From Billgrantia azerbaijanica (GTDB lineage: Bacteria > Pseudomonadota > Gammaproteobacteria > Pseudomonadales > Halomonadaceae): a stretch of DNA of 64,000 nucleotides. Below, piece after piece: positions 18,538 through 28,309 of this stretch. The stretch is from contig SBLD01000006.1 in the NCBI GenBank assembly GCA_004551485.1, positions 187,901 through 251,900 of the forward strand, in the 5' to 3' direction. The notes beneath the pieces are model-generated. The model was not told the origin of the DNA. It did not search any database and saw nothing but the letters and a program-made list of their open reading frames with translations. How positions within the stretch are numbered: position 1 is the first letter of the stretch; each line of letters opens with the position of its first letter. The position numbers and the translations under genes were made by a program.

Positions 18538-19278
18538 TCAGCCGGCGACCGGCTCGGCGTCGGCGTGGGGTGCGGGGGTGGCCAGGCGGGCGACCATGGC
18601 CTCGACCATGCGCGCCGAGTGATCGGCGGCCTTGTCGAGGAACTGCTCGAAGGAGAGGTGGTTGTCGCCGCCGCCGGCGATGTCGGAGAGCGCGCGGATC
18701 ACCACGAACGGGCAGCCGTAGAGGTGACAGGTCTGGGCGATGGCCGCGGCCTCCATCTCGGCGGCGAGCATGGTGGGGAAGCGCTCACGGGTCTTGGCGA
18801 CCAGCTCCGGGCAGGCCATGAAGACGTCACCGGTGGCGATCAGGCCCTCGACCACGTGCACTTCACCGAGCGCCTCGACGGATTCGCGGGCCACCCGCAC
18901 CAGGCGCGCATCGGGCAGGTAGGCGGCCGGCATCTTCGGCACCTGGCCGTGCTCGTAGCCGAAGACCACGGCGTCGACGTCGTGGTGGCGCACCTCGCTG
19001 GAGACCACCACGTCGCCGATCGTGAGTCCTTCGCCGAAGCCGCCGGCCGAGCCGGTGTTGATGATTGCCTCCGGCTGGTAGACGTCGAGCAGCAGGGTGG
19101 TGCCGATGGCGGCGTTCACCTTGCCGATACCGGACTGCAGGATCACCACGTCGACTCCATGCAGCTGCCCATGGTGGAAGGTGCAGCCGACGTGGGTGCG
19201 GGTGCGGCGGTGGTCCAGCAGCGAGGCGAGGTGGGCCACTTCCTGGGCCATGGCGCCAATGATGCCGATGCGTTTCAT
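18538..19278 (-). CDS. mtnN: 5'-methylthioadenosine/S-adenosylhomocysteine nucleosidase
   Basis: Cleaves adenine from S-adenosylhomocysteine and methylthioadenosine, relieving product inhibition of methyltransferases. 246 residues with the family start MKRIGIIGAMAQEV, the GSAGGFGEGLTIGDVV loop, MEAAAIAQ (substrate-binding Glu) and ALSDIAGGGDN (catalytic Asp). It lies 31 nt after luxS on the same strand, forming the SAH-to-homocysteine route: MtnN makes S-ribosylhomocysteine, which LuxS cleaves. This matters here because the betaine genes at 45-47 kb release three SAH per betaine. Confidence 0.96.
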   Translation of the reverse strand: MKRIGIIGAMAQEVAHLASLLDHRRTRTHVGCTFHHGQLHGVDVVILQSGIGKVNAAIGTTLLLDVYQPEAIINTGSAGGFGEGLTIGDVVVSSEVRHHDVDAVVFGYEHGQVPKMPAAYLPDARLVRVARESVEALGEVHVVEGLIATGDVFMACPELVAKTRERFPTMLAAEMEAAAIAQTCHLYGCPFVVIRALSDIAGGGDNHLSFEQFLDKAADHSARMVEAMVARLATPAPHADAEPVAG

Positions 19279-19309
19279 GGACGTGTCCTCTCCCGTTCCT
19301 GTCGGTCGG

Positions 19310-19774
19310 TCAGGCGAAGACCTGGGTCCATTCGTCGCGCTTGGCGAGAAAGCCGCGGGCGATCGCCTGGGCGCCCTCCAGGCTGTGGCTGGCCGCCCAG
19401 CCGCACTGCATCTCGTTGCAGGCGGGTACCTCGGTGGCCTCGAGGACGTCCTCGAGGGTCTTCTGCAGCAGGTCGAGCACGTCGTCGTAGTCGTCGTGGT
19501 TGATCAGGGCCACATAGAAGCCGGTCTGGCAGCCCATGGGGCTGATGTCGACGATGCGCTCGGAGTGGTTGCGCGACAGCTCGGCCATCAGGTGCTCCAG
19601 GGAGTGCAGGGCGGGCATCTCCATGTGCTCCTGGTTGGGCTGGCAGATGCGCATGTCGTACTTGTGGATGCGATCGCCGTTCTCGCCGGTCTTGATGTCG
19701 GCCAGGCGCACGTAGGGGGCTTTCACCTTGGTGTGGTCCAGGTTGAAGCTTTCGACGTTCATCTTGTCGCTCAT
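19310..19774 (-). CDS. luxS: S-ribosylhomocysteine lyase (autoinducer-2 synthase)
   Basis: Cleaves S-ribosylhomocysteine to homocysteine and DPD, the precursor of autoinducer-2. 154 residues. Metal ligands are His57 and His61 of ALHSLEH and Cys124 of [19 protein letters not shown] carries the catalytic cysteine (Cys82). First gene of a luxS-mtnN pair. In this organism its metabolic role in SAH recycling is likely to be at least as important as signalling, given the SAM-consuming betaine route. No lsr or luxPQ genes are in the window. Confidence 0.97.
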   Translation of the reverse strand: MSDKMNVESFNLDHTKVKAPYVRLADIKTGENGDRIHKYDMRICQPNQEHMEMPALHSLEHLMAELSRNHSERIVDISPMGCQTGFYVALINHDDYDDVLDLLQKTLEDVLEATEVPACNEMQCGWAASHSLEGAQAIARGFLAKRDEWTQVFA

Positions 19775-19834
19775 GGGCGAGCTCCGGCAGGTGAGTGAGA
19801 AGGCGCGCCATTCTAGACGATGCGCCCGGGCCTG

Positions 19835-20713
19835 TCAGGCGTGGGAGGCCTCGCGCGCCATGGCATCGTGCAGCTCGGCGGCGTACAGGGTGTTCTCGAG
19901 CAGCGAGGCGACCGTCATGGGGCCGACGCCGCCCGGCACAGGGGTGATCCAGCTGGCCCGCTCGGCGGCGGGGGCAAACTCCACGTCGCCCACCAGGCGG
20001 CCATCCGCCTCGCGGTTGATGCCCACGTCGATGACGATGGCGTCGTCGCGTACCCATTCGCCCTTGACGATGCCCGGCTTGCCCACTGCCACCACCAGCA
20101 GTTCCGCGCGGCGCACGTGCGACTCCAGGTCGCGCGTGAAACGGTGGCACACCGTGGTGGTACAGCCGGCGAGCATCAGTTCCAGCGCCATGGGACGACC
20201 GACGATGTTGGACGCCCCGACGACGGTGGCATCCAGGCCGCGCACCTTGAGACCGCTGGTCTGGAGCAGGGTCATCACCCCCTTGGGCGTACACGGGCGC
20301 AGCAGCGGCAGGCGCTGGGCCAGTCGCCCCAGGTTGTAGGGGTGGAAGCCGTCGACGTCCTTGTGCGGCAGGATCCGCTCGAGCAGGGGGCGCTCGTCCA
20401 GGTGGGCGGGCAGCGGCAACTGCAGGAGGATGCCGTCGACGCGGGGGTCGGCGTTGAGCTCGTCGATCAGCGCCTCGAGCGCCTGCTGGGTGGTGTCGTC
20501 GGGCAGGGCATGGCGGAAGGAGAGCACGCCGGCCTGCTCGCAGGCACGATGCTTGTTGCTGACGTAGACGTGGGAGGCGGGGTCGTCGCCCACCAGGATG
20601 ACCGCCAGGCCGGGCGTGCGCTTGCCATCGGCCTGGCGCGCCTTGACCTGGCGCGCGACCTGTTGGCGTACCTCGGCAGCAATGGCCTTGCCATCGATGA
20701 GTTGGGCGGTCAT
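19835..20713 (-). CDS. folD: Methylenetetrahydrofolate dehydrogenase/cyclohydrolase
   Basis: Bifunctional enzyme interconverting 5,10-methylene-THF, methenyl-THF and 10-formyl-THF. 292 residues with the catalytic region [13 protein letters not shown] (the Lys is catalytic), [10 protein letters not shown], the nucleotide-binding [12 protein letters not shown] and the signature [12 protein letters not shown]. It stands 60 nt upstream of luxS on the same strand, so the three minus-strand genes folD-luxS-mtnN may be co-transcribed; all three bear on one-carbon and methyl metabolism. Divergent from the tRNA cluster. Confidence 0.96.
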   Translation of the reverse strand: MTAQLIDGKAIAAEVRQQVARQVKARQADGKRTPGLAVILVGDDPASHVYVSNKHRACEQAGVLSFRHALPDDTTQQALEALIDELNADPRVDGILLQLPLPAHLDERPLLERILPHKDVDGFHPYNLGRLAQRLPLLRPCTPKGVMTLLQTSGLKVRGLDATVVGASNIVGRPMALELMLAGCTTTVCHRFTRDLESHVRRAELLVVAVGKPGIVKGEWVRDDAIVIDVGINREADGRLVGDVEFAPAAERASWITPVPGGVGPMTVASLLENTLYAAELHDAMAREASHA

Positions 20714-20848
20714 CGTCTCTCCCCCTGGTGGTGATGAATGGCTGGTGGCGAATGGACGGCAGCGGCGGGTGGCCGCCGGAAGGGTGGTGATTTTCGCATG
20801 CCCTGCCCTTCAGGCAAAGCGCTAAAGCCCTGTCAGGTCAGGCGGCTA

Positions 20849-20876
20849 TTGACCGCGAGGGATTCTCGGGTAGAAT
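20849..20876 (+). promoter_or_regulatory. Promoter of the tRNA cluster
   Basis: TTGACC (20849-20854) and TAGAAT (20871-20876) are 16 nt apart. They are followed by a GC-rich discriminator (ACGCAGCGCTCG), the kind found at stringently controlled stable-RNA promoters. tRNA-Pro starts about 50 nt further on. Confidence 0.7.
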
Positions 20877-20928
20877 ACGCAGCGCTCGATGAGGCCCGGT
20901 GGTGGCATCGAGGCCGTGCGAAGGCCGG

Positions 20929-21005
20929 CGGGGTGTAGCGCAGTCTGGTAGCGCGCCTGCTTTGGGAGCAGGATGTCGGGGGTTCAAATCCCTCCACCCC
21001 GACCA
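20929..21005 (+). tRNA. tRNA-Pro(UGG)
   Basis: 77 nt including encoded CCA. Acceptor CGGGGTG pairs with CACCCCG. The anticodon stem CCTGC/GCAGG encloses TTTGGGA, giving anticodon UGG. GGTTCAAATCC forms the T loop. Confidence 0.95.
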
Positions 21006-21073
21006 CAACATCTTGTTTGTGTTGAATAAATTCAGCGAGCAGGGTTGCGGTCTGGCGTCATTGAACATAGAAT

Positions 21074-21150
<77 letters not shown>

Positions 21151-21197
21151 TGTTGCGCACCAGCAGCCAGGCCTACGGTTCGAGCAGCAGTCGATAT

Positions 21198-21273
21198 GGT
21201 GGATGTAGCTCAGTGGTAGAGCCCCGGATTGTGGCTCCGGTGGTCGTGGGTTCGATCCCCATCATCCACCCCA
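21198..21273 (+). tRNA. tRNA-His(GUG), copy 1
   Basis: 76 nt counting the extra G at -1 that is diagnostic of tRNA-His, with encoded CCA. Acceptor GTGGATG pairs with CATCCAC. The anticodon loop TTGTGGC gives GUG. Confidence 0.95.
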
Positions 21274-21296
21274 TCTCGACGCTTCTGGTTTGCAGT

Positions 21297-21372
21297 GGTG
21301 GATGTAGCTCAGTGGTAGAGCCCCGGATTGTGGCTCCGGTGGTCGTGGGTTCGATCCCCATCATCCACCCCA
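21297..21372 (+). tRNA. tRNA-His(GUG), copy 2
   Basis: Identical base for base to the copy 99 nt upstream, including G-1 and CCA. The 23-nt spacer and flanks are not duplicated, so only the tRNA gene itself is repeated. Confidence 0.95.
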
Positions 21373-21487
21373 CTGCACCAGGTTCCGCGTCCCCTGACCT
21401 TTACGCCCTCACTCCCTGACAATGCCATCGTTCCGCCATGGATATCCGGCTCCGCCGCGATGTCAATGTCGGTGTGGCCGGAAGGGC

Positions 21488-21505
21488 GCCGGCGAGTTCG
21501 CCGGC
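21488..21505. terminator. Hairpin between the tRNA cluster and tig
   Basis: GCCGGCGA-GT-TCGCCGGC is a perfect inverted repeat in the 289-nt gap after the tRNA genes. It would form a 7-bp GC-rich stem with a 4-nt loop. No U-run follows, so it is a weak terminator candidate. Confidence 0.4.
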
Positions 21506-21574
21506 TCAGCGTGATCGACTCGCCCCAGCCCTTGCAATGTGGGATGCCGACCCCATCTCCTGAGGGTGTGGCGC

Positions 21575-21603
21575 TTGCCAGCACAGTGCGGGGTTCTTAA
21601 AAT
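21575..21603 (+). promoter_or_regulatory. Promoter of tig
   Basis: TTGCCA (21575-21580) and TAAAAT (21598-21603) are separated by exactly 17 nt, about 60 nt upstream of the tig start codon. This is a strong sigma70-type match. Confidence 0.7.
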
Positions 21604-21661
21604 CTTTCTTTTACCCATCCACGCATTCAACACAACGCCCCCAGTCGGTAGAGGACTATTC

Positions 21662-23032
21662 ATGCAAGTTTCCGTCGAAGCGACCTCCCAGATCGAGCGC
21701 CGTGTCACGTTCCAGGTGCCGGCCGCCGAGGTCGATGAAGCCGTCGAGGCTCGCCTCAAGGACACCGCGAAGAACGTGCGCCTGAACGGCTTCCGCAAGG
21801 GCCGGGTGCCCATGTCCGTGGTGCGCCAGCGCTACGGCCGCGACGTGCGCGATGAAGTGGTGGGCGAAGTGATGCGCGAGCGCTACGTCAAGGCCATCAC
21901 CGAAGAGAGCCTCAATCCCGCCGGCTTCCCGAGCATCGAGGCCAAGGTCAATGAGTCCGGCAAGGATCTGGAGTTCGTGGCCTCGCTCGAGGTCTACCCG
22001 GAAATCGAGCTCGCCGCCATCGACGGGGCCGAGGTCGAGCGTCCCGTCGTCGAGGTCACCGATGCCGACGTCGACGAGATGATCGAGACCCTGCGCAAGC
22101 AGAACGCCGCCTGGGAGGAGGTCGAACGCGCCGCCCAGGAGGGCGACCAGCTGACCATCGACTTCCAGGGCTTCCTGGGCGACGAGCCCTTCGAGGGCGG
22201 CAGTGCCGAGGGGCACGAACTGGTGCTGGGGTCCGGCAGCTTCATCCCCGGCTTCGAGGATCAGCTGGTCGGCGCCGCGGCCGGCGACGAGAAAGTGGTG
22301 AACGTCACCTTCCCGGAGGACTACCAGGCCGAGCACCTGGCCGGCAAGGAAGCGACCTTCAAGGTCAAGGTCCACAAGGTGAGCGCCCAGCGGCTACCCG
22401 ACATCGATGCCGAATTCATCCAGCGCTTCGGGGTCGAAGGAAGTGACATCGAGACGTTCCGCGCCGAGGTCAAGAAGAACATGACCCGCGAGGCCAAGCA
22501 GGCCGTCGACAACCGCGTCAAGCAGCAGGTCCTCGAGGCGCTGAAGCAGGCCAACGAGGTGCCGGTGCCGCAGGCGCTGGTGCAGCAGGAAACCGACGCC
22601 CTCAAGCGTCAGGCGGCTCAGCAGTTCGGCCTCGGAGAGGATTTCGACGTCTCCCAGCTGCCCAACGAGCTGTTTGCCGATCAGGCCAAGGGCCGGGTGC
22701 AGGTGGGGCTGCTGCTGGCAGAAGTGATCAAGGCCGGCGAGCTCGATGCTACCGACGACGAGATCAAGGCGCGCGTCGAGGAACTCGCCGAGCAGTATCA
22801 GGAGCCGCAGCAGGTCGTCGACTACTATATGGGCAACGACCAACTGAAGACGCAGGTCAAGTCGTCCATCCTGGAAGAGAAGGCCGTCGAGCAGCTGCTG
22901 GGGCAGGCCACCGTCAAGGACGTGACGATGAGCTACCAGGAAGTGCTGGCCGCGGCCCAGCAGCAGCCCGAGGCGGAGGGCGAGGCGGAAGCCGACGCCG
23001 AGGCGCAAGAGGGCGACGCCGACAAGGCGTGA
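21662..23032 (+). CDS. tig: Trigger factor, ribosome-associated chaperone and prolyl isomerase
   Basis: Binds nascent chains at the ribosome exit. 456 residues: N-terminal ribosome-binding domain with NGFRKGRVP, which corresponds to the GFRxGxxP ribosome-docking signature; a central FKBP-type isomerase domain (about 155-240, [21 protein letters not shown]); and a long helical C-terminal domain ending in an acidic tail rich in EAEAD. The ATG at 21662 has AGAGGA 8 nt upstream. First of the classical tig-clpP-clpX-lon block. A strong GC-rich stem-loop separates it from clpP. Confidence 0.97.
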   Translation: MQVSVEATSQIERRVTFQVPAAEVDEAVEARLKDTAKNVRLNGFRKGRVPMSVVRQRYGRDVRDEVVGEVMRERYVKAITEESLNPAGFPSIEAKVNESGKDLEFVASLEVYPEIELAAIDGAEVERPVVEVTDADVDEMIETLRKQNAAWEEVERAAQEGDQLTIDFQGFLGDEPFEGGSAEGHELVLGSGSFIPGFEDQLVGAAAGDEKVVNVTFPEDYQAEHLAGKEATFKVKVHKVSAQRLPDIDAEFIQRFGVEGSDIETFRAEVKKNMTREAKQAVDNRVKQQVLEALKQANEVPVPQALVQQETDALKRQAAQQFGLGEDFDVSQLPNELFADQAKGRVQVGLLLAEVIKAGELDATDDEIKARVEELAEQYQEPQQVVDYYMGNDQLKTQVKSSILEEKAVEQLLGQATVKDVTMSYQEVLAAAQQQPEAEGEAEADAEAQEGDADKA

Positions 23033-23047
23033 GACGTCGGCTGGACG

Positions 23048-23093
23048 GCCCTTCCGGCGGCGCTGCGAGCGCGCCGGAGGGGCGAGCGCCATC
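23048..23093 (+). terminator. Stem-loop between tig and clpP
   Basis: GCCCTTCCGGC pairs with GCCGGAGGGGC over 11 bp (one G-U), topped by GCGC/GCGC. There is no U-run. It could partly attenuate read-through from tig into clpP or protect the tig mRNA 3' end. Confidence 0.45.
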
Positions 23094-23127
23094 GCTTCCA
23101 TTCATCGGATGCAAGGACATCAAACTG

Positions 23128-23748
23128 ATGAGTAACGAGTTCGAGATCCGTAATACCGGCGGCCTGGTGCCGATGGTGGTCGAACAGAGCGCGCGCGGCG
23201 AGCGGGCCTATGATATCTACTCCCGCCTGCTCAAGGAACGCGTGATCTTCCTGATCGGCCCGGTGGAAGACTACATGGCCAACCTGGTGGTGGCGCAGTT
23301 GCTGTTCCTCGAGTCCGAGAACCCGGACAAGGACATCCACCTGTACATCAACTCGCCGGGTGGTGGCGTGACCGCCGGCATGGCGATCTACGACACCATG
23401 CAGTTCATCAAGCCCGACGTCTCCACCGTGTGCATTGGCCAGGCGGCCAGCATGGGGGCGCTGCTGCTCACCGGCGGTGCGCCCGGCAAGCGCTTCTGCC
23501 TGCCCAACTCGCGGATGATGATCCATCAGCCGCTGGGTGGCTACCAGGGGCAGGCGTCGGACATCGAGATCCACACGCGCGAGATCCTGGGCATCCGCGA
23601 CAAGCTCAACCGCATTCTGGCGCACCACACCGGTCAGGACATCGATACCATTGCCCGGGATACTGATCGCGACAACTTCATGAGCGGCGCCCAGGCCGCG
23701 GAGTATGGCCTGATCGATGCCGTGCTGGATAAGCGGCCGGCATCCTGA
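23128..23748 (+). CDS. clpP: ATP-dependent Clp protease proteolytic subunit
   Basis: Serine peptidase forming the barrel that degrades substrates unfolded by ClpX or ClpA. 206 residues with the catalytic Ser in [11 protein letters not shown], His in MMIHQPLGG and the glycine-rich [15 protein letters not shown]. The start is at MSNEFEIRN; the 33 upstream codons in frame lie over the intergenic stem-loop and carry no conserved sequence. AAGGA is about 11 nt upstream. It is followed 74 nt later by clpX. Confidence 0.97.
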   Translation: MSNEFEIRNTGGLVPMVVEQSARGERAYDIYSRLLKERVIFLIGPVEDYMANLVVAQLLFLESENPDKDIHLYINSPGGGVTAGMAIYDTMQFIKPDVSTVCIGQAASMGALLLTGGAPGKRFCLPNSRMMIHQPLGGYQGQASDIEIHTREILGIRDKLNRILAHHTGQDIDTIARDTDRDNFMSGAQAAEYGLIDAVLDKRPAS

Positions 23749-23784
23749 TAGCGTGAGTTAGACACGCTCCACATACGTGATTAC

Positions 23785-23803
23785 CGGCGGCATCTTGCCG
23801 CCG
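23785..23803 (+). terminator. Small hairpin between clpP and clpX
   Basis: CGGCGGC-ATCTT-GCCGCCG is a perfect 7-bp stem just upstream of the clpX ribosome-binding site. With no U-run, it is more likely an mRNA processing or translation element than a terminator. Confidence 0.35.
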
Positions 23804-23822
23804 AAGCGACAGAGGTACGCGA

Positions 23823-25100
23823 ATGGCCGACGGCAAAGGCAAGGACGAAGGCGGCAAGCTGCTCTACTGCTCGTTCTGCGGCAAGAACCAGAACGAAGTA
23901 CGCAAGCTGATTGCCGGACCGTCCGTGTATATCTGCGACGAGTGTGTCGATCTGTGCAACGACATCATTCGCGAGGAAGTTCTCGATGCCGATGCCGAGA
24001 GCGACGAGGAGCGCCTGCCCGTTCCGCGCGAGATTCGCCGCACGCTCGATGACTACGTGATCGGTCAGGACCGTGCCAAGACGGTGCTGTCCGTGGCAGT
24101 GTACAACCACTACAAGCGGTTGCGCGCCGGTGTGAAGGGCGACGACGTCGAGCTGGGCAAGTCCAACATCCTGCTCATCGGTCCCACCGGCAGCGGCAAG
24201 ACGCTGCTCGCCGAGACCATGGCGCGCCTGCTCAACGTGCCCTTCACCATCGCCGATGCCACCACCCTCACCGAGGCGGGCTACGTTGGCGAGGACGTCG
24301 AGAACATCATTCAGAAGCTGCTGCAGAAGTGTGACTACGACGTCGAGAAGGCGCAGCGTGGTATCGTCTACATCGACGAGATCGACAAGATTTCGCGCAA
24401 ATCGGACAACCCCTCCATCACCCGTGACGTCTCGGGCGAGGGGGTGCAGCAGGCGCTGCTCAAGCTGATCGAAGGCACTACCGCCTCCGTGCCGCCCCAG
24501 GGCGGGCGCAAGCATCCCCAGCAGGAGTTCCTGCAGGTCGATACCGCCAACATCCTGTTCATCGTCGGCGGTGCCTTCGCCGGGCTCGACAAGGTGATCC
24601 GGGACCGCGCCGAGAAGGGCGGTATCGGCTTCAACGCCACGGTCAAGAGCAAGGACGAGACCAAGGGCGTGGGTGACCTGCTGCTCGACGTCGAGCCCGA
24701 GGACCTGGTCAAGTTCGGCCTGATCCCCGAGTTCGTCGGCCGCCTGCCGGTCATCGCGACCCTCACTGAGCTCACCGAGGATGCGCTGATCCAGATCCTT
24801 ACCGAGCCGAAGAACTCGCTGGTCAAGCAGTACCAGCGCCTCTTCGACATGGAAGGCGTGGAGCTCGAGTTCCGCGAGGACGCCCTGCGCGCCGTGGCGC
24901 GCAAGGCCATGGCGCGCAAGACTGGCGCGCGCGGGCTGCGCTCCATCCTTGAGTCGGTGCTGCTCGACACCATGTACGAGATTCCCTCCATGGAGGGGGT
25001 CACCAAGGTGGTCATCGATGCTTCGGTGATCGCCGGGGAGAGCGATCCGCTGCTCATCTATTCGCAGCAGGACCAGCGGGTCGACGGCACCGACGGCTGA
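23823..25100 (+). CDS. clpX: ClpX, ATP-binding unfoldase subunit of the Clp protease
   Basis: AAA+ unfoldase that recognises and threads substrates into ClpP. 425 residues. The N-terminal C4 zinc-binding domain has CSFCGK and CDECVDLC. The AAA+ module has Walker [12 protein letters not shown] (near 118), Walker [11 protein letters not shown], and the ClpP-docking IGF loop seen as GIGFNAT. The C-terminal domain has the sensor-2 stretch [10 protein letters not shown]. It sits between clpP and lon in the usual order. Confidence 0.98.
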   Translation: MADGKGKDEGGKLLYCSFCGKNQNEVRKLIAGPSVYICDECVDLCNDIIREEVLDADAESDEERLPVPREIRRTLDDYVIGQDRAKTVLSVAVYNHYKRLRAGVKGDDVELGKSNILLIGPTGSGKTLLAETMARLLNVPFTIADATTLTEAGYVGEDVENIIQKLLQKCDYDVEKAQRGIVYIDEIDKISRKSDNPSITRDVSGEGVQQALLKLIEGTTASVPPQGGRKHPQQEFLQVDTANILFIVGGAFAGLDKVIRDRAEKGGIGFNATVKSKDETKGVGDLLLDVEPEDLVKFGLIPEFVGRLPVIATLTELTEDALIQILTEPKNSLVKQYQRLFDMEGVELEFREDALRAVARKAMARKTGARGLRSILESVLLDTMYEIPSMEGVTKVVIDASVIAGESDPLLIYSQQDQRVDGTDG

Positions 25101-25130
25101 GGGGGGCCGTAGCCCCACTCGCAGTCTGGA

Positions 25131-25162
25131 TGCAAGGGGTCGCCTGGGGCGGCCCCTTTGCA
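25131..25162 (+). terminator. Hairpin after clpX
   Basis: TGCAAGGGG (25131-25139) pairs with CCCCTTTGCA (25153-25162) with a single bulged T, around a 13-nt loop. It ends the clpPX transcript just upstream of the lon promoter, though no U-run follows. Confidence 0.5.
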
Positions 25163-25180
25163 CGTGTGCCCGGCCCGGGC

Positions 25181-25208
25181 CTTGCAAAGCGTCCGCTGCG
25201 TCCCCATT
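25181..25208 (+). promoter_or_regulatory. Heat-shock (sigma32-type) promoter of lon
   Basis: CTTGCAA (25181-25187) and CCCCATT (25202-25208) are 14 nt apart. They are close to the sigma32 consensus CTTGAAA/CCCCATNT and lie about 40 nt upstream of the lon start. lon is a known member of heat-shock regulons. Confidence 0.7.
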
Positions 25209-25248
25209 CCTCCAGTATCCAACCCGATTCGTTTGAGGTACGTCTGCG

Positions 25249-27657
25249 ATGCAGCAGAACCCCAACCAGACCCTGAGTCTGCCCCTCTTGCCTCTGCGCG
25301 ACGTGGTCGTCTACCCGCAGATGGTGATACCGCTGTTCGTCGGCCGCGAGAAGTCGATCCAGGCGCTCGATGCCGCCATGGCCGCCGACAAGCGCGTGCT
25401 GCTGGTGGCCCAGCGCGAGGCCGGCCAGGATGACCCCGGTACCGATGACCTCTTCACCATCGGCACCGTGGCCGAGATCATGCAGTTGCTGAAACTGCCC
25501 GACGGCACGGTCAAGGTGCTGATCGAGGGCACGTCCCGTGCCGACCTGCACGCCGTCCATCATACCGACCGTGGCTACAGCCTGGCCGAGGCGGCGCTGC
25601 GCGACAGCCTGCCGCTGACCGAGCGCGAGCAGGAAGCACTGGTGCGCGTACTGCTCAACCAGTTCGAGCAGTACGTCAAGCTCTCCAAGAAGGTGCCCAA
25701 CGAGGTACTCAACTCGCTGTCGGGCATCGAGGACCCGAGCCGCCTGGTGGACACCATCTGTGCCCACCTGTCGCTCAAGATCGACGACAAGCAGCAGTTG
25801 CTGGAGATGGATCGCGTGCGCGATCGCATCGAGCACCTGATGGCGCTGATCGAGACCGAGATCGACCTGCTGCAGGTCGAGAAGCGCATCCGGTCGCGCG
25901 TCAAGGATCAGATGGAGAAGTCGCAGCGCGAGTACTATCTCAACGAGCAGATGAAGGCCATCCAGAAGGAGATGGGTGAGCTCGAGAACGTGCCCAACGA
26001 GGCCGAGAAGTACGAGAAGGCCATCGAAGAGTCCGGCATGCCCAAGGAGGCCCGCGAGAAGGCCAACCAGGAGCTGGGCAAGCTGAAGATGATGTCGCCG
26101 AACTCCGCCGAGGCCACGGTGGTGCGTTCCTGGCTTGATTGGCTGATCGCCGTGCCGTGGAAGAAGCGCACACGCGTCAAGCATGACCTGGTACACGCCC
26201 ACAAGGTGCTCGACGAGGACCACTACGGCCTGGACGAGGTGAAGGAGCGCATCCTCGAGTACCTGGCCGTACAGAAGCGGGTGCGCAAGCTCAAGGGGCC
26301 CGTGCTGTGCCTCGTCGGCCCGCCCGGCGTGGGCAAGACCTCCCTGGGGCAGTCCATTGCGCGTGCCACCAATCGCAAGTACGTGCGCCTGGCCCTTGGC
26401 GGCGTGCGCGACGAGTCCGAGGTCCGCGGCCACCGGCGCACCTACATCGGCTCCCTGCCGGGCAAGCTGATCCAGCGCATGGCCAAGGCGGGGGTGAAGA
26501 ACCCGCTGTTCCTGCTCGACGAGGTCGACAAGATCGGCATGGACCACCGCGGCGACCCGGCCTCCGCGCTGCTGGAGGTGCTCGACCCCGAGCAGAACGA
26601 CAAGTTCAGCGACCACTACCTGGAGCTCGATTACGATCTCTCGGAAGTGCTGTTCATCTGCACTGCCAACTCGATGAACATCCCCGGCCCGCTGCTGGAT
26701 CGTATGGAGGTCATTCGCCTGCCGGGCTATACCGAGGACGAGAAACTGGCGATCGCCAGGCGCTACCTGGTGCCCAAGCAGCTCAAGGCCAACGGCTTCA
26801 AGGACGAGGAGCTGGCGTTCTCCGACGAGGCCCTGCTCGAGCTGATCCGCTACTATTCCCGCGAGGCGGGGGTGCGCGAGCTCGAGCGTCAGATCGCCAA
26901 GGTGTGCCGCAAGGTGCTGCGCCAGCGCCTGGAGGGCGAGGAACAGGAAGGCGCCCAGGCGGCGGTGACGCTCTCGGCGGCGGACATCGAGGCGCACGCC
27001 GGCGTGCGTCGCTACAGCTACGGCCTCGCCGACCAGGAGGACCAGGTCGGTCGCGTCACCGGGCTGGCGTGGACGTCCGTGGGCGGTGAGCTGCTCAACA
27101 TCGAATCGGTGGTGACCCCGGGCAAGGGACGCATCAACAAGACCGGGTCGCTGGGCGATGTGATGAAGGAGTCCGTGAGTGCGGCCCTCACCGTGGTGCG
27201 TGCGCGGGCCCTCAAGCTGGGGATCGATACTGAGCGCTTCGAGAAGGAAGACCTGCACATCCACGTGCCGGAGGGGGCCACCCCCAAGGATGGCCCCAGT
27301 GCAGGTATCGCCATGGTTACGGCCATGGTCTCGGCCTACACCGGACGACCGGTGCGCTGCGACCTGGCGATGACCGGGGAGGTGAACCTGCGCGGCGAGG
27401 TCATGCCGATCGGTGGGCTAAAGGAGAAATTGCTGGCGGCCCGCCGCGGTGGTATAAAGTCGGTGCTCATTCCAGAAGAGAATCGTCGCGACCTCAAGGA
27501 GGTGCCGGACAACATCAAGGATGTCCTCGACATCCGTCCTGTCCGTTGGATCGACGAAGTCCTGGAGGCCGCGCTGACCGAAAGGGCCGAAGCGAAGAGC
27601 GAAGATTCCCGGGCGGAAGAGGCTACTGCTTCGGCTTCGATGATCAGCACGCATTGA
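25249..27657 (+). CDS. lon: Lon protease (endopeptidase La)
   Basis: ATP-dependent serine protease degrading misfolded and regulatory proteins. 802 residues: N-terminal substrate-binding domain ([19 protein letters not shown]), central helical linker, AAA+ domain with Walker [12 protein letters not shown] (near 359) and Walker [12 protein letters not shown], and a C-terminal protease domain with the catalytic serine in [11 protein letters not shown] and the catalytic lysine downstream in [12 protein letters not shown]. Length fits the LonA family. A heat-shock-type promoter precedes it and a strong terminator follows. Confidence 0.98.
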   Translation: MQQNPNQTLSLPLLPLRDVVVYPQMVIPLFVGREKSIQALDAAMAADKRVLLVAQREAGQDDPGTDDLFTIGTVAEIMQLLKLPDGTVKVLIEGTSRADLHAVHHTDRGYSLAEAALRDSLPLTEREQEALVRVLLNQFEQYVKLSKKVPNEVLNSLSGIEDPSRLVDTICAHLSLKIDDKQQLLEMDRVRDRIEHLMALIETEIDLLQVEKRIRSRVKDQMEKSQREYYLNEQMKAIQKEMGELENVPNEAEKYEKAIEESGMPKEAREKANQELGKLKMMSPNSAEATVVRSWLDWLIAVPWKKRTRVKHDLVHAHKVLDEDHYGLDEVKERILEYLAVQKRVRKLKGPVLCLVGPPGVGKTSLGQSIARATNRKYVRLALGGVRDESEVRGHRRTYIGSLPGKLIQRMAKAGVKNPLFLLDEVDKIGMDHRGDPASALLEVLDPEQNDKFSDHYLELDYDLSEVLFICTANSMNIPGPLLDRMEVIRLPGYTEDEKLAIARRYLVPKQLKANGFKDEELAFSDEALLELIRYYSREAGVRELERQIAKVCRKVLRQRLEGEEQEGAQAAVTLSAADIEAHAGVRRYSYGLADQEDQVGRVTGLAWTSVGGELLNIESVVTPGKGRINKTGSLGDVMKESVSAALTVVRARALKLGIDTERFEKEDLHIHVPEGATPKDGPSAGIAMVTAMVSAYTGRPVRCDLAMTGEVNLRGEVMPIGGLKEKLLAARRGGIKSVLIPEENRRDLKEVPDNIKDVLDIRPVRWIDEVLEAALTERAEAKSEDSRAEEATASASMISTH

Positions 27658-27665
27658 TCATTTTC

Positions 27666-27703
27666 CCGCGCCATACCGGAAGAGGAATGCCGGTATGGCG
27701 CGG
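27666..27703 (+). terminator. Terminator after lon
   Basis: CGCGCCATACCGG (27667-27679) and CCGGTATGGCGCG (27690-27702) pair perfectly over 13 bp, extended by one C-G pair. The loop is 10 nt and GTTTGG follows. Confidence 0.75.
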
Positions 27704-27721
27704 TTTGGCGCCGCAGGTTGC

Positions 27722-27751
27722 TTGACACATCTTTTACAGCATTGCTATAAA
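27722..27751 (+). promoter_or_regulatory. Promoter of hupB
   Basis: A perfect -35 TTGACA (27722-27727) and TATAAA (27746-27751) are 18 nt apart, about 80 nt before the hupB start. The surrounding DNA is markedly AT-rich for this window, as expected for a strong promoter. Confidence 0.75.
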
Positions 27752-27832
27752 CAGCAGCCATGCTGTGATCGCGTTGTTGGCCAAAAGTCGCGCTGATTAG
27801 AGCCATTATCTGAAACAGTCAAGGGGTGAAGT

Positions 27833-28105
27833 GTGAACAAATCCGAGCTGATCGAAGCCATCGCCGCGTCTGCCGATATTCCCAAGGCAGCCGCGACGCG
27901 CGCGTTGGACGCGATGGTCGATACCGTCACCGAGAGCCTCAAGAGCGGTGACTCCGTCTCCCTGGTGGGTTTTGGTACCTTCTCCGTCAAGGAGCGCGCG
28001 GCGCGCACGGGCCGCAACCCGCAGACCGGCGCACCGATCGAGATCGGCGCTGCCAAGGTGCCGACCTTCAAGGCAGGCAAGGCGCTCAAGGATTCCGTCA
28101 ACTGA
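27833..28105 (+). CDS. hupB: DNA-binding protein HU-beta
   Basis: Small nucleoid protein that bends and compacts DNA. 90 residues with [11 protein letters not shown] at the N-terminus, the beta-arm sequence [10 protein letters not shown] and the DNA-contacting [12 protein letters not shown] signature of the HU/IHF family. Start is GTG at 27833 with AAGGGG upstream; its position right after lon is the standard gammaproteobacterial arrangement. A textbook terminator follows. Confidence 0.97.
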   Translation: MNKSELIEAIAASADIPKAAATRALDAMVDTVTESLKSGDSVSLVGFGTFSVKERAARTGRNPQTGAPIEIGAAKVPTFKAGKALKDSVN

Positions 28106-28159
28106 GAATGCCGGCTGGCCGCGTCCTCCGAACGCGGCCGTCGCTCAGGTGGGCAACAG

Positions 28160-28191
28160 AAAGGCGCATCGCCATGGCGATGCGCCTTTTT
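28160..28191 (+). terminator. Intrinsic terminator after hupB
   Basis: AAAGGCGCATCGCC followed by its exact complement GGCGATGCGCCTTT makes a long perfect palindrome centred at 28174/28175, ending in a run of five T (28187-28191). Confidence 0.9.
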
Positions 28192-28266
28192 AGTGTGGGT
28201 GCCCTCCGGCCTTGCCGCCCTGGGGCTCCGCGGCTCGTGCCATGGTCGGAGCGCCGCAGTCATGCG

Positions 28267-28272
28267 TATAAT
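28267..28272 (+). promoter_or_regulatory. -10 element upstream of ppiD
   Basis: A perfect TATAAT 37 nt before the ppiD start codon. No clear -35 is seen at the right distance, but TG two bases upstream may help. Confidence 0.45.
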
Positions 28273-28309
28273 GGTCGGGATTTCCGTTACTTGAATCACC
28301 GAGGCCTGC

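Noticed and set aside
21198-21372. Assembly duplication at the two tRNA-His genes
   Set aside because: The spacer and flanks differ between copies, so this looks like a true gene duplication.
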